Source: VRUE01 sp963753585
GTDB lineage: Bacteria; Actinomycetota; Thermoleophilia; Solirubrobacterales; 70-9
Direction of reading: 5' to 3'
DNA: 64,000 nucleotides
Assembly: GCA_963753585.1 (NCBI GenBank)
Contig: CAVWCU010000001.1
Coordinates: forward strand, 1,302,001-1,366,000
Shown: piece after piece, positions 16,260 to 23,480 of the stretch
Position numbering within the stretch: the stretch's first letter is position 1
Layout: the number at the start of each line of letters is the position of its first letter
Program-made: the position numbers and the translations under genes
Notes under the pieces: generated by a model
Told to the model about the DNA's origin: nothing
The model's input: only the letters and a program-made list of their open reading frames with translations
The model's database searches: none

Positions 16260-17420
16260 TCAGTTCAGCCTTTCAACCAACATCGCCTTGCCCTGACCAC
16301 CGGCGACACACATCGTCTCTATTCCGACCGAGAGGTCATCGGTCTCCAGGACGTTGAGCAGGGTGCCCATGATGCGGGCGCCGGTCATGCCGAAGGGGTG
16401 GCCGAGGGCGATCGCGCCACCGTGTGTGTTCAGTTTCTCCAGCGGGATGTCGCACTCGTCCATGATCGGGATCACCTGGGCGGCGAAGGCCTCGTTGAGC
16501 TCGACAGTGTCGACGTCGTCGATCGTCATCCCGGCCCGGTCGAGCACCTTCTTGATCGCGCCGATCGGAGCGACGCCCATGTACTCGGGCTCGTTGCCCC
16601 AGGTGGCGGCGGTGACGATGCGGGCACGGGGGGTGAGGCCGAGCTCCTTGGCCTTGGTGTCGCTCATCAGCAGCACCGCGGCCGCGCCGTCGTTGAGCGG
16701 GCAGGAGTTGCCGGCGGTGACGCCGCCGCCGCCGAATGCCTCGGGCAGTTCGGAGAGCTTCTCCAGCGTCGAGGAGGCGCGCGGGCCGTCGTCCTTGGCG
16801 ACCTCGGTGCCGTCGGGCAGCTTCACCGGGACGATCTCGCGGTCGAAGAAGCCGTCCTCCTGGGAGCGGACGGCGAGTTCCTGGGAGCGCTGCGCGAACT
16901 TGTCCATGTCGGCGCGGCTGACCTCGTAGCGTTCGGCGACGTTGACCGCGGTGTTGCCCATGTCGATGTAGGCATTGGGCTGGCCGTCGTTGCCCTGAAG
17001 GTTCGGGTTCTGGTCGGCGGCGCCGGCGGGCTCGGTGCGCTCGTTGTAGCGGCTCACCCACTCGACTCCGGCGGCGATGTAGACGTCGCCCTCGCCGGCC
17101 TTGATCGCGTTGCCGGCGTGGCGGATCGCGTCGAGGCTGGAGGAGCAATAGCGGGAGACGGTGACGCCGTTGACCTCCTGCGGCAGCTTCTCGGAGAGCA
17201 GCGAGATGATGCGGCCGATGTTGAAAGCCTGCAGCCCCTGCGGCATACCGCAGCCGCAGAAGAGGTCTTCGACTGAGGCCGGGTCGACCTCGGGGTTGCG
17301 CTCGAGCAGCTGGTCGACGACGTAGGCCGCCGTCTCGTCGGGGCGCAGCTGTGCGAGCGAGCCCTTGAAGGCACGGCCGATCGGGGTGCGGACGGTGTCG
17401 ACGATGACTGCCTCGGGCAT
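16260..17420 (-). CDS. Acetyl-CoA C-acyltransferase (thiolase)
   Basis: Thiolase of 386 aa that cleaves 3-ketoacyl-CoA with CoA. Seen: PEAVIVDTVRTPIGRAFKG at the N-terminus, nucleophilic Cys92 in VSRYCSSSLDAI, NEAFAAQVIP, HGGAIALGHPFGMTGAR (about residue 335) and the C-terminal CVAGGQGKAML Cys. All three catalytic elements are intact. AAGGAG sits 8 nt before ATG 17420. It heads the minus-strand run with crotonase, FMO and thioesterase, which together look like degradation of a CoA-linked or cyclic substrate with one oxygen insertion step. Confidence 0.93.
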   Translation of the reverse strand: MPEAVIVDTVRTPIGRAFKGSLAQLRPDETAAYVVDQLLERNPEVDPASVEDLFCGCGMPQGLQAFNIGRIISLLSEKLPQEVNGVTVSRYCSSSLDAIRHAGNAIKAGEGDVYIAAGVEWVSRYNERTEPAGAADQNPNLQGNDGQPNAYIDMGNTAVNVAERYEVSRADMDKFAQRSQELAVRSQEDGFFDREIVPVKLPDGTEVAKDDGPRASSTLEKLSELPEAFGGGGVTAGNSCPLNDGAAAVLLMSDTKAKELGLTPRARIVTAATWGNEPEYMGVAPIGAIKKVLDRAGMTIDDVDTVELNEAFAAQVIPIMDECDIPLEKLNTHGGAIALGHPFGMTGARIMGTLLNVLETDDLSVGIETMCVAGGQGKAMLVERLN

Positions 17421-17494
17421 GCGGAGTTCTCCTTGGAAGCTGGGTCGGAAAGTGCGGGCCGCAGGGTAATCGATCGGCGGCCTGCTCTAAGTTA

Positions 17495-17947
17495 GTGGCG
17501 ATGTCGCTGGACGGGCTGAGGGCATGGATCGGGGTGGTGGAGCGCAAGCTCACCATGCGCACGCGCGTCTTCTTGGTCCTCGTCGCGATCGCCATCGGCG
17601 GCGCGGGCACCGGCATCTACCTCGCGATCGACGCTCATGACAGCGCGGTAAGCGAGGCCGAGCTTCAAGCCGTGCAGGACGAACTGGCGGGAGGCGTGAC
17701 CGAAACCGCCGCGGGCGACGTCACCCAGCTCGAAGCCGAACTGGAGACCCTGAAGGCCGAAGTCGCCGCGCTGCGCGACGAACAGGCGAACGCAGGTCAG
17801 CAAGGCGCCGGTGGGACCTCGCAGGGATCGAGCAATGGCCCGGCAGACAGCCAGGGCGACGCGAACAACGGCATGACGAAGCAGCAACAGCAGGAGCTGG
17901 AGAAACTGCGCGAAAGCTCCTCAGGAGAAGGACTGACCCAGAAATAA
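17495..17947 (+). CDS. Single-pass membrane protein with coiled coil
   Basis: Unrecognised 150-aa protein. A basic N-terminus (VERKLTMRTR) is followed by one membrane helix (VFLVLVAIAIGGAGTGIYLA, about residues 26-45), an outside-facing heptad segment (QLEAELETLKAEVAALRDEQ, about 79-98), then a Gly/Ser/Gln/Asn-rich tail ending LRESSSGEGLTQK. The start may be GTG 17495 or ATG 17501; both lack a clear Shine-Dalgarno. Divergent from the thiolase gene with 74 nt between. No enzyme motif. Confidence 0.6.
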   Translation: MAMSLDGLRAWIGVVERKLTMRTRVFLVLVAIAIGGAGTGIYLAIDAHDSAVSEAELQAVQDELAGGVTETAAGDVTQLEAELETLKAEVAALRDEQANAGQQGAGGTSQGSSNGPADSQGDANNGMTKQQQQELEKLRESSSGEGLTQK

Positions 17948-17956
17948 AACGGCTGG

Positions 17957-17980
17957 AGTTCGTGCGAATCCGCACGAACT
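17957..17980. terminator. 10-bp hairpin after the coiled-coil gene, no U-tract
   Basis: Perfect 10-bp stem (17957-17966 with 17971-17980) with a 4-nt AATC loop, starting 9 nt after the TAA stop at 17945-17947. No T-run follows, so intrinsic termination is uncertain; 3'-end protection is equally possible. Confidence 0.55.
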
Positions 17981-18026
17981 AGTCGGTTCGCGTCCCCTCA
18001 CTGCGTTACATTCGCCGCAATTCGAT

Positions 18027-18060
18027 CTCGCGAACATCGCGAGCTCTGCCGTCTAGGCAG
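18027..18060 (+). promoter_or_regulatory. Tandem leader hairpins before the DUF5679 gene
   Basis: Two short stem-loops stand in tandem in the leader: 18027-18032 with 18038-18043 (6 bp, AACAT loop) and 18046-18050 with 18056-18060 (5 bp). The second ends 3 nt before the AAAGGAG Shine-Dalgarno (about 18064-18070). The placement would let the fold affect ribosome access, but this is inference from spacing only. Confidence 0.4.
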
Positions 18061-18075
18061 TGAAAGGAGCCTCCG

Positions 18076-18219
18076 ATGCCCGAGGGTTACTGCGTCAAGG
18101 AGCGCAAGAAGGTCGAGATCAAAGACGCCAAACAGGTGACGATGAAAAACGGTCGCCCGGCAATCCAAGGTACTTGCCCCGACTGCGGCACCAAGATCTT
18201 CAAGATTGGAAAACTCTAA
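18076..18219 (+). CDS. DUF5679 small zinc-ribbon-like protein
   Basis: A 47-residue protein matching the DUF5679 pattern I know from actinobacteria and Chloroflexi: a first knuckle, then VTMKNGRPAIQGTCPDCGTKIFKI. Function of the family is unknown. The second half keeps CPDC, but the first knuckle reads YCVKERKK where relatives carry CxxC, so one of four metal ligands is replaced by Glu. AAAGGAG lies 5 nt upstream of ATG 18076. It ends convergent with, and overlaps by 4 nt, the PlsC-like gene. Too short for most gene callers, but the Shine-Dalgarno and family match make it secure. Confidence 0.82.
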   Translation: MPEGYCVKERKKVEIKDAKQVTMKNGRPAIQGTCPDCGTKIFKIGKL

Positions 18220-18905
18220 GAGGGCGGCGAAGACTGAGAGCGTCCACGGCCGGGTACGGCCGGCGGAACGAGCTGGCGAATCTCGGCGAGCAGCCGGGCG
18301 GCCAGCTCGGTGGGCTGCTCACCAGGCTGAGCCTGACCGCCGGCAGGCTCGAAGAAGCGAGTGCTGACCCGTGGGCGACGGGGAAAGCGCGTATAGCCGG
18401 TCGTTCCCTCGATCGCGACGCAGACGAGCTTCGCCTCGGGTACTTCGAGCGCGAGGCGACCCACTCCGCTGCGCGCCCGCAGCACCTTGCCGCGTGAGCG
18501 TGTTCCCTCCGGGAAGACGCCGATGCAGGCGCCGCGGCGCAGTTCCTCGATCGCCCGTGCCAGGGCGTCGGCGTCCCCCGCACCCCGATCGATCGGTATC
18601 TGGCCCATGCCGTCGAGCACCGGAGCCAGGCCGCGCACCTTCCAGAGGTCCGATTTCGCCAGCGCCTTGATCTGGCGCCGGCGGATCGCCGCGACCCCGA
18701 CCGTGATCGGGTCCCAGTGGCTGTCGTGATTGCCGACGACGAGCACCGGACCGTCCTCGGGCAGGATGTCCAGTCCCTCGACCCGGAGCCGGCCCCACAT
18801 CGACGCCGGCCGGCATACCGCCATCGCCGTCCTGTACATCGGGCTCGGCTCCCGCGATGGCGGGCCGACCCCGATGCCATCGTCTGTTCGCGCTGTGGCC
18901 TCCAC
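18216..18905 (-). CDS. 1-acyl-glycerol-3-phosphate acyltransferase-like (PlsC family)
   Basis: Membrane-associated acyltransferase of up to 229 aa. Seen: the HX4D box as VGNHDSHWDPIT (about residues 57-68), substrate-binding GQIPIDRGAGD and FPEGTRSRGKVLRARSGVGRLA (EGTRS motif). These define the PlsC superfamily for phospholipid synthesis. The N-terminal 20 residues are not conserved in style, so the start could be ATG further in (MYRTAMAV). A second member lies at 61844-62551. Divergent from the PAS gene with a 160-nt gap (18906-19065) in which I see no clear promoter. Confidence 0.85.
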   Translation of the reverse strand: MEATARTDDGIGVGPPSREPSPMYRTAMAVCRPASMWGRLRVEGLDILPEDGPVLVVGNHDSHWDPITVGVAAIRRRQIKALAKSDLWKVRGLAPVLDGMGQIPIDRGAGDADALARAIEELRRGACIGVFPEGTRSRGKVLRARSGVGRLALEVPEAKLVCVAIEGTTGYTRFPRRPRVSTRFFEPAGGQAQPGEQPTELAARLLAEIRQLVPPAVPGRGRSQSSPPS

Positions 18906-19065
18906 CGGGAGCGGGACCGTACTCGATCCCCACCGCTCTTCCGCAAAGCCACATCAAAGTGATCGATGTCACGTAGTCGAGGTGGCTGGCAGTCGAAGGT
19001 AAACGTCTCGTTTCTGCGCACCCCTGCTCGCAATCCCTCGGCTGTGCCAATCCCAACTATCTAAA

Positions 19066-19482
19066 GTGTCAACTGTGACGCAGAAGCCACTCGAGCTCAT
19101 CCTCGCTCGCAACCTGATGTCTGCGCTCTCGACGCCGGCCTTCCTGGTCGACGAGGGCGGCGTCCTCGTCTTCTACAACGAAGCAGCCGGGATGCTGCTC
19201 GGCAAGCGCTTCGAGGAGCTGGGAACGGTCGGGCCGGACGAGTGGGGATCGCTCTTCGGGCCCTTCGACGAGAGCGGCGAGCCGATTCCCTACGACGAGC
19301 TGCCCCTGGTGGTCGCGGTCCGCAACGGCAGGCCCGCACACGCCGACTTCGAGATCAGCTCCGTCGACGGCACTCGCCACCAAGTCGAGGCCTCGGCCTT
19401 CCCGATCCTCACCGCACACGGCTCACAGGGCGCGATAGCGGTGTTCTGGCCAGCAGGGTCGAGCAACGGAGCGGGACGCTGA
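19066..19482 (+). CDS. Single PAS-domain protein
   Basis: Stand-alone PAS sensor-like protein of up to 138 aa with no output domain. Seen: LMSALSTPAFLVDEGGVLVFYNEAAGMLLG, then FEELG and the C-terminal strand ending AIAVFW, the usual PAS order. Start GTG 19066 or GTG 19075; no strong Shine-Dalgarno, so leaderless initiation is possible. It ends 1 nt before the MBL hydrolase ATG, so the two are one operon and the PAS protein may act with the hydrolase. Ligand unknown. Confidence 0.78.
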   Translation: MSTVTQKPLELILARNLMSALSTPAFLVDEGGVLVFYNEAAGMLLGKRFEELGTVGPDEWGSLFGPFDESGEPIPYDELPLVVAVRNGRPAHADFEISSVDGTRHQVEASAFPILTAHGSQGAIAVFWPAGSSNGAGR

Positions 19483-19483
19483 G

Positions 19484-20365
19484 ATGAAGGTCAAGCTCTG
19501 GGGCACGCGCGGATCGATCCCCTCCCCGGGGCCGGAGACGATCCGCTACGGCGGCAACACCTCCTGCGTCGGCGTCACCCTCTCCGACGGCTCGATGCTG
19601 GCGCTCGACGCCGGTACGGGCATCCGCAGCCTCGGCCTCGCCCTCGCCGCCGAGCCGGCCCGGCTGCACATCCTGCTCACGCACCTCCACCTCGACCACA
19701 TCCAGGGACTGGTCTTCTTCGCCCCCGCCTTCCGTGCCCAGACCGAGATCGTGATCTGGGGGCCCGCTTCTCCCGAGGCCTCGCTGCGAGACCGCATCGC
19801 CCGCTACATCTCGGCCCCCCTCTCGCCGGTCGAGGTGCGCGAGCTGCCCTGCGACGTCTCCTTCCGGCACTGCCCCGAGGCCGAGTGGGAGATCGGCCCG
19901 GCGCGGATCCGCGCCGCCTCCGTAGCCCATCGTGGCCCGACGCTCGGCTACCGGATCGACGACGGCGATTCCTCGCTTGCCTACATCCCGGACCACGAGC
20001 CGGCGCTCGGCGCCGACATCGACGCGCTCGAGGAGGACTGGATCTCCGGCCTGGGCCTGGCGCGCAACGCATCGCTGCTGATCCACGACGGGCAGTACAC
20101 GGATACGGAGTACCCGGACCACATCGGCTGGGGCCATTCCTCGCTCGCTCACGCGATCTCCTTTGCTCGTCGTGCAAGCGCCGATCGCACGCTCCTCTTC
20201 CATCACGACCCGATGCATACCGACGCACAGCTCGACGCCCTGGGCCTCGCCGCCCGGGAGCGCTGGGTGCAAGCCGGCGGAGCCGAGGGCGGCATGGAGC
20301 TCGCCGCGGAGGGCACGGAATACGAGCTGCCCGCGAGGGCCGCCAGCGCCGCCTCTGCAACCTGA
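19484..20365 (+). CDS. MBL-fold phosphodiesterase-like hydrolase
   Basis: Metallo-beta-lactamase-fold enzyme of 293 aa, closest in style to the PhnP/RNase Z-like phosphodiesterases. Seen: MKVKLWGTRGSIPSPGPETIRYGGNTSCV, the first metal box THLHLDHIQGLVFF (HxHxDH, about residue 66), later ligands YIPDHEPA (Asp), WGHSSLAHAISFA and LLFHHDPMH (His). These GTRGS-type enzymes often act on cyclic nucleotides or phosphodiesters; substrate is not decided by sequence. It follows the PAS gene by 1 nt and precedes the HD gene by 47 nt, all on the plus strand. Confidence 0.85.
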   Translation: MKVKLWGTRGSIPSPGPETIRYGGNTSCVGVTLSDGSMLALDAGTGIRSLGLALAAEPARLHILLTHLHLDHIQGLVFFAPAFRAQTEIVIWGPASPEASLRDRIARYISAPLSPVEVRELPCDVSFRHCPEAEWEIGPARIRAASVAHRGPTLGYRIDDGDSSLAYIPDHEPALGADIDALEEDWISGLGLARNASLLIHDGQYTDTEYPDHIGWGHSSLAHAISFARRASADRTLLFHHDPMHTDAQLDALGLAARERWVQAGGAEGGMELAAEGTEYELPARAASAASAT

Positions 20366-20412
20366 GTGTCAGAAAACAGCCAATTTGCGGCACCGCGCTA
20401 CCCTGCGACGCG

Positions 20413-21027
20413 ATGTCGTCGACTCCGGGAATCGACGCAGCGATCGAAAGATCGGGCCTGGTCAGGGATGCGCTGGAACTCGCGCGTCAGGCCCACGCGG
20501 GCCAGCTTCGCCGTGGTAGCGACGGCCGTCCCTACATAGAGCATCCGGTCGCCGTCGCCGAGCTGCTGATCGAGCATCGCTACGGGGACGAGGTCGTGGC
20601 CGCCGCGCTGCTGCACGACGTGGTCGAGAAGAGCGAGACCGGCGCGGCGGAGGTGCGAGAGCGCTTCGGCAACGCGGTGGGTGACCTGGTCGAGGCGCTG
20701 ACCGAAGATGAGACCATCCCCGCCTACGAGGAGCGCAAGGAGGAGCACCGCTGGCGCGTGGCCAGGACCGGCCCGGCGGCGCTGGCGATCTTCGCCGCCG
20801 ACAAACTGACCAACGTGATGATGCTGCGCGACGCCTACGAGCTGATCGCCGAGAGCGTCAGCGAAGAACTCGCGGTCTCGCTCGACCTGAAGATCTACGT
20901 CTGGGAGGCCGACCTCGAAATGCTCTTCGACGAGGCGCCCGACATGGACCTCACAGATCAGCTCGCCGACGAGATGGTCGGTCTCTGGGGCGATCGCTTC
21001 AGGGTCGTTCGCTCTTCTGCAGACTGA
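20413..21027 (+). CDS. HD-domain phosphohydrolase, SpoT-hydrolase-like
   Basis: HD-domain protein of 204 aa resembling the (p)ppGpp hydrolase part of RelA/SpoT but without synthetase, TGS or ACT domains (a small alarmone hydrolase-like protein). Metal ligands seen: H44 (YIEHPVAVA), H68-D69 (ALLHDVVEKSE) and a later Asp in FAADKLTNVM. The YIEHP and LLHDVVE boxes are those of MESH1-like hydrolases. Start ATG 20413 (MSSTPGID). Its 3' end overlaps the convergent DUF6328 gene by 29 nt. Hydrolysis of ppGpp is inference. Confidence 0.8.
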   Translation: MSSTPGIDAAIERSGLVRDALELARQAHAGQLRRGSDGRPYIEHPVAVAELLIEHRYGDEVVAAALLHDVVEKSETGAAEVRERFGNAVGDLVEALTEDETIPAYEERKEEHRWRVARTGPAALAIFAADKLTNVMMLRDAYELIAESVSEELAVSLDLKIYVWEADLEMLFDEAPDMDLTDQLADEMVGLWGDRFRVVRSSAD

Positions 21028-21487
21028 GCCTGCGCTGAAGCGGCAGCGCGTACCAGAAGGCCGCGAACGTCAGCAGCGTCGCGGCACTGGTGACGACCGT
21101 CGCGACGCCGCCGAACAGCACGTCGGTGATCAGCATGATCGCCCCGGTCATCGCCAGCGCCAGGCAACCGAGACCGGCGATCGCCAGCTTGTTGGCGAGA
21201 AAGATCAGGTCGTCCTTCTGCTGCATGCGGAAGGTCATCCTGTGGTAGGCGGATGGGGAGATGAGCAGGACGGCCGAGATGGCGGTGAGGAGCAGGGTGG
21301 CGAAATAGACCCTCTCCTGGAAGGGTGTGATTTTCGTGAAGTTCTGCTGGAAGGGCACCGCCAGTAGGAAGGCGAACAGCACCTGGACTCCGGGCAGCGC
21401 CACGCGCAACTCCTGGAGGAGCTCGCTGAGGTTGCGGTCGAGTCGTTCGCTCTCGCTCTCCTCTCTGTCCGACTGGCGATCGGCCAC
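20999..21487 (-). CDS. DUF6328 membrane protein
   Basis: Four-helix membrane protein matching DUF6328 as I know it from actinobacteria: SERLDRNLSELLQELRVALPG, then membrane segments VLFAFLLAVPF, VYFATLLLTAISAVLLISP, IAGLGCLALAMTGAIMLI and TVVTSAATLLTFAAFWY. Function unknown. I use GTG 21487 because it leaves room for a divergent promoter; ATG 21532 is also possible and would add 15 residues, leaving only 18 nt to the next gene. A 9-bp palindrome covers the GTG. Confidence 0.72.
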   Translation of the reverse strand: MADRQSDREESESERLDRNLSELLQELRVALPGVQVLFAFLLAVPFQQNFTKITPFQERVYFATLLLTAISAVLLISPSAYHRMTFRMQQKDDLIFLANKLAIAGLGCLALAMTGAIMLITDVLFGGVATVVTSAATLLTFAAFWYALPLQRRLSLQKSERP

Positions 21488-21507
21488 TCCCTCACGATAG
21501 GGAGTGG
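21484..21507. promoter_or_regulatory. Palindrome between divergent DUF6328 and nucleoside phosphorylase genes
   Basis: Inverted repeat of 9 bp arms (21484-21492 and 21499-21507) with a 6-nt spacer, placed where the two divergent genes start. It may be an operator or simply coding if the longer DUF6328 start is used. Confidence 0.35.
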
Positions 21508-21550
21508 GCCCCGCCGAGACAATCCTCGTCATCCGCGTAGGATCGGCCGC

Positions 21551-22228
21551 ATGGGACGGCTGGCGGTGATTCTGGGCAGCAACGGCCTCGGGCCGAAGGG
21601 CGAGGACGTCGCCGCTGCGGCGGCCGGGCACGGTGCGCAGGTGCTCCAGCGACACGACGGTGGCGACACCTACACCCTCCCCCACCGCATCGACCACACC
21701 GCGAACATGCGCGCCCTCGCGGAGCATGGCTGCGACCGGGTGCTGGCGATCGGCTCGGTCGGCTCGCTGCACGCCGAGCTGGCGGTCGGGAGCTTCGCCT
21801 GTCCTGACGACTTCATCGCGCTCCAGCTGGGTCTCAGCGCGCTCTCTGACGTGCGCGCGCACCGGCCGCCCGGATTCGATCGCGAGTGGCGCCGGCGAGT
21901 GCTCTCGGCCTGGCATGAAGCCGACGCGCCCGAGCTGCGCGACGGCGGCGTCTACTGGCAGGCGATCGGCCCGCGCTTCGAGACGCCGGCGGAGATCCGG
22001 CTGATGGCGGCGCACGCCGACCTGGTCGGGATGACGATCGCCTCGGAGTGCGTCGTCGCCGGCGAGCTCGGGCTCGCCTACGCGGCGGTCTGCATCGTCG
22101 ACAACCTCGCCAACGGCGTCGGGCCCGGTGAGCTCAGCGTCGAGGAGATGGAACGCCATCGCAGCGCAAACGTCGCCCGGCTCCGCGACGCGATCGACGC
22201 GGTCCTCCCCCGGCTGGTCGATGGCTGA
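21551..22228 (+). CDS. Methylthioadenosine/methylthioinosine phosphorylase family protein
   Basis: Purine nucleoside phosphorylase family II (MTAP/PNP trimer type), 225 aa. Seen: LAVILGSNGLGP (phosphate loop), RHDGGDTYTLPHRIDHTANM, IGSVGSLHAELAVGSF, IGPRFETPAEIRLM and VGMTIASECVVAGELGLAYA. At the base-specificity site it reads VDNLANG: the Asn is that of 6-oxopurine enzymes, whereas adenosine-type MTAPs have Asp. With the deaminase gene overlapping downstream, the likely substrate is 5'-methylthioinosine made by that deaminase. Futalosine-type substrates are an alternative. Overlaps the deaminase start by 8 nt. Confidence 0.85.
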   Translation: MGRLAVILGSNGLGPKGEDVAAAAAGHGAQVLQRHDGGDTYTLPHRIDHTANMRALAEHGCDRVLAIGSVGSLHAELAVGSFACPDDFIALQLGLSALSDVRAHRPPGFDREWRRRVLSAWHEADAPELRDGGVYWQAIGPRFETPAEIRLMAAHADLVGMTIASECVVAGELGLAYAAVCIVDNLANGVGPGELSVEEMERHRSANVARLRDAIDAVLPRLVDG

Positions 22229-23477
22229 GGCTCCGCCCCTTGCGGTGACCGGCGCCGTTCTCGACGGCGCCGTCGTCGGATTGCGCTGCAAGGGCGGGAC
22301 GATCGTCGCGCTCGGTGCCGGGGTCGAGCCCGAGCCCGGCGAGGTGACCGTCGACGCGGCGGGCGCGCCGCTCGTCGCGCCCCTGGTGAACGGGCACACC
22401 CATGCCGCGATGACGCTCTTCCGCGGCTATGGCGGCGAGCTGCCGCTGATGCGCTGGCTGCGCGAGGTGGTCTGGCCGGTCGAGGCGAAGCTGGAGCCCG
22501 AGGACGTCTACTGGGGGACCCGCCTCGCCTGCCTGGAGATGATTCGCAGCGGGACCGCCCGCTTCTGGGACATGTACTGGCACCCCGGCGCCACCGCTCG
22601 CGCGGTCGAGGATGCCGGGCTGCGGGCGACGATCGGCGGACCGCTCTTCGACGCCGACGGCGACACCGCAGCGATGCGGGAGACCGCCCTGGGCAATCTC
22701 GAAGAGCTGGCCGGGTTCGGGCCGCGCATCGAGAGATCCCTCGCCCCACACGCGATCTACACGGTCAGCGAGGAGCTGCTGCGCTGGACTGCCGAGACGG
22801 CGGCTGAGCACGAGGTCGCGGTCCACATCCATCTCTCCGAGACCGAGCAGGAGGTGACGGACTGCGTCGAGCAGCACGGGGTTCGGCCGGCCGCATACCT
22901 CGACCGGCTGGGCGTGCTGAGCGAGCGCACCGTCCTCGCCCACGGCGTCTGGCTCGACCGCGAGGAGCTGGAGCTGATCGCCAGGCGCGGCTGCACGGTC
23001 GTGACCAACCCGGTGGCCAACATGAAGCTTGCGGTCGGCGGGGTGTTCCCCTATCCGCAGGCGTGGGAGTCGGGGGTCGCGGTCGGCATCGGCACCGACG
23101 GCCCGGGCTCCAACGACTCGCTCGACCTGCTCTCCGACCTCAAGGTCTTCGCCCTGGCCCAGCGCCACGCGGCCTGCGACCCGACCGTTCTGCCCGCGGA
23201 GGAGGCCTGGAGCCTCGCCACCGGCGCCGCCGCCCCCCTCCTTGGCGGGGCGGCGCTGCGGGTTGGCGGTCCGGCGGACTTCCTGCTGCTCCGGGCCGGC
23301 TCGCCGGAGCTCAGCCTCGGAGATCTGCATTCGGACTTGGTCTACGCGGCGAGCGGATCGATCGTCGACACGACGGTGGTCGCCGGGAAGGTGCTGATGA
23401 GAGGCGGCGAGGTTCCGGGTGGCGAGGAGATCGTCGCCCGAGCAGTGGAGCGGTCTACGCGACTCGGGATCGGTTGA
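22221..23477 (+). CDS. Amidohydrolase, methylthioadenosine/SAH deaminase type
   Basis: Metal-dependent deaminase of 418 aa in the MtaD/TrzN/MqnX group. Seen: H59 and H61 in LVNGHTHAAMT, LPLMRWLREVVWPVEA, then AVHIHLSETEQE, LAHGVWLD and the late Asp in GTDGPGSNDSLDLL. These are the expected zinc ligands and catalytic residues. ATG 22221 lies inside the end of the phosphorylase gene (8-nt overlap), so the two are coupled. Likely reaction: methylthioadenosine to methylthioinosine; S-adenosylhomocysteine or aminodeoxyfutalosine cannot be excluded. It ends 8 nt before the repeat at 23485. Confidence 0.87.
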   Translation: MAEAPPLAVTGAVLDGAVVGLRCKGGTIVALGAGVEPEPGEVTVDAAGAPLVAPLVNGHTHAAMTLFRGYGGELPLMRWLREVVWPVEAKLEPEDVYWGTRLACLEMIRSGTARFWDMYWHPGATARAVEDAGLRATIGGPLFDADGDTAAMRETALGNLEELAGFGPRIERSLAPHAIYTVSEELLRWTAETAAEHEVAVHIHLSETEQEVTDCVEQHGVRPAAYLDRLGVLSERTVLAHGVWLDREELELIARRGCTVVTNPVANMKLAVGGVFPYPQAWESGVAVGIGTDGPGSNDSLDLLSDLKVFALAQRHAACDPTVLPAEEAWSLATGAAAPLLGGAALRVGGPADFLLLRAGSPELSLGDLHSDLVYAASGSIVDTTVVAGKVLMRGGEVPGGEEIVARAVERSTRLGIG

Positions 23478-23480
23478 CGC

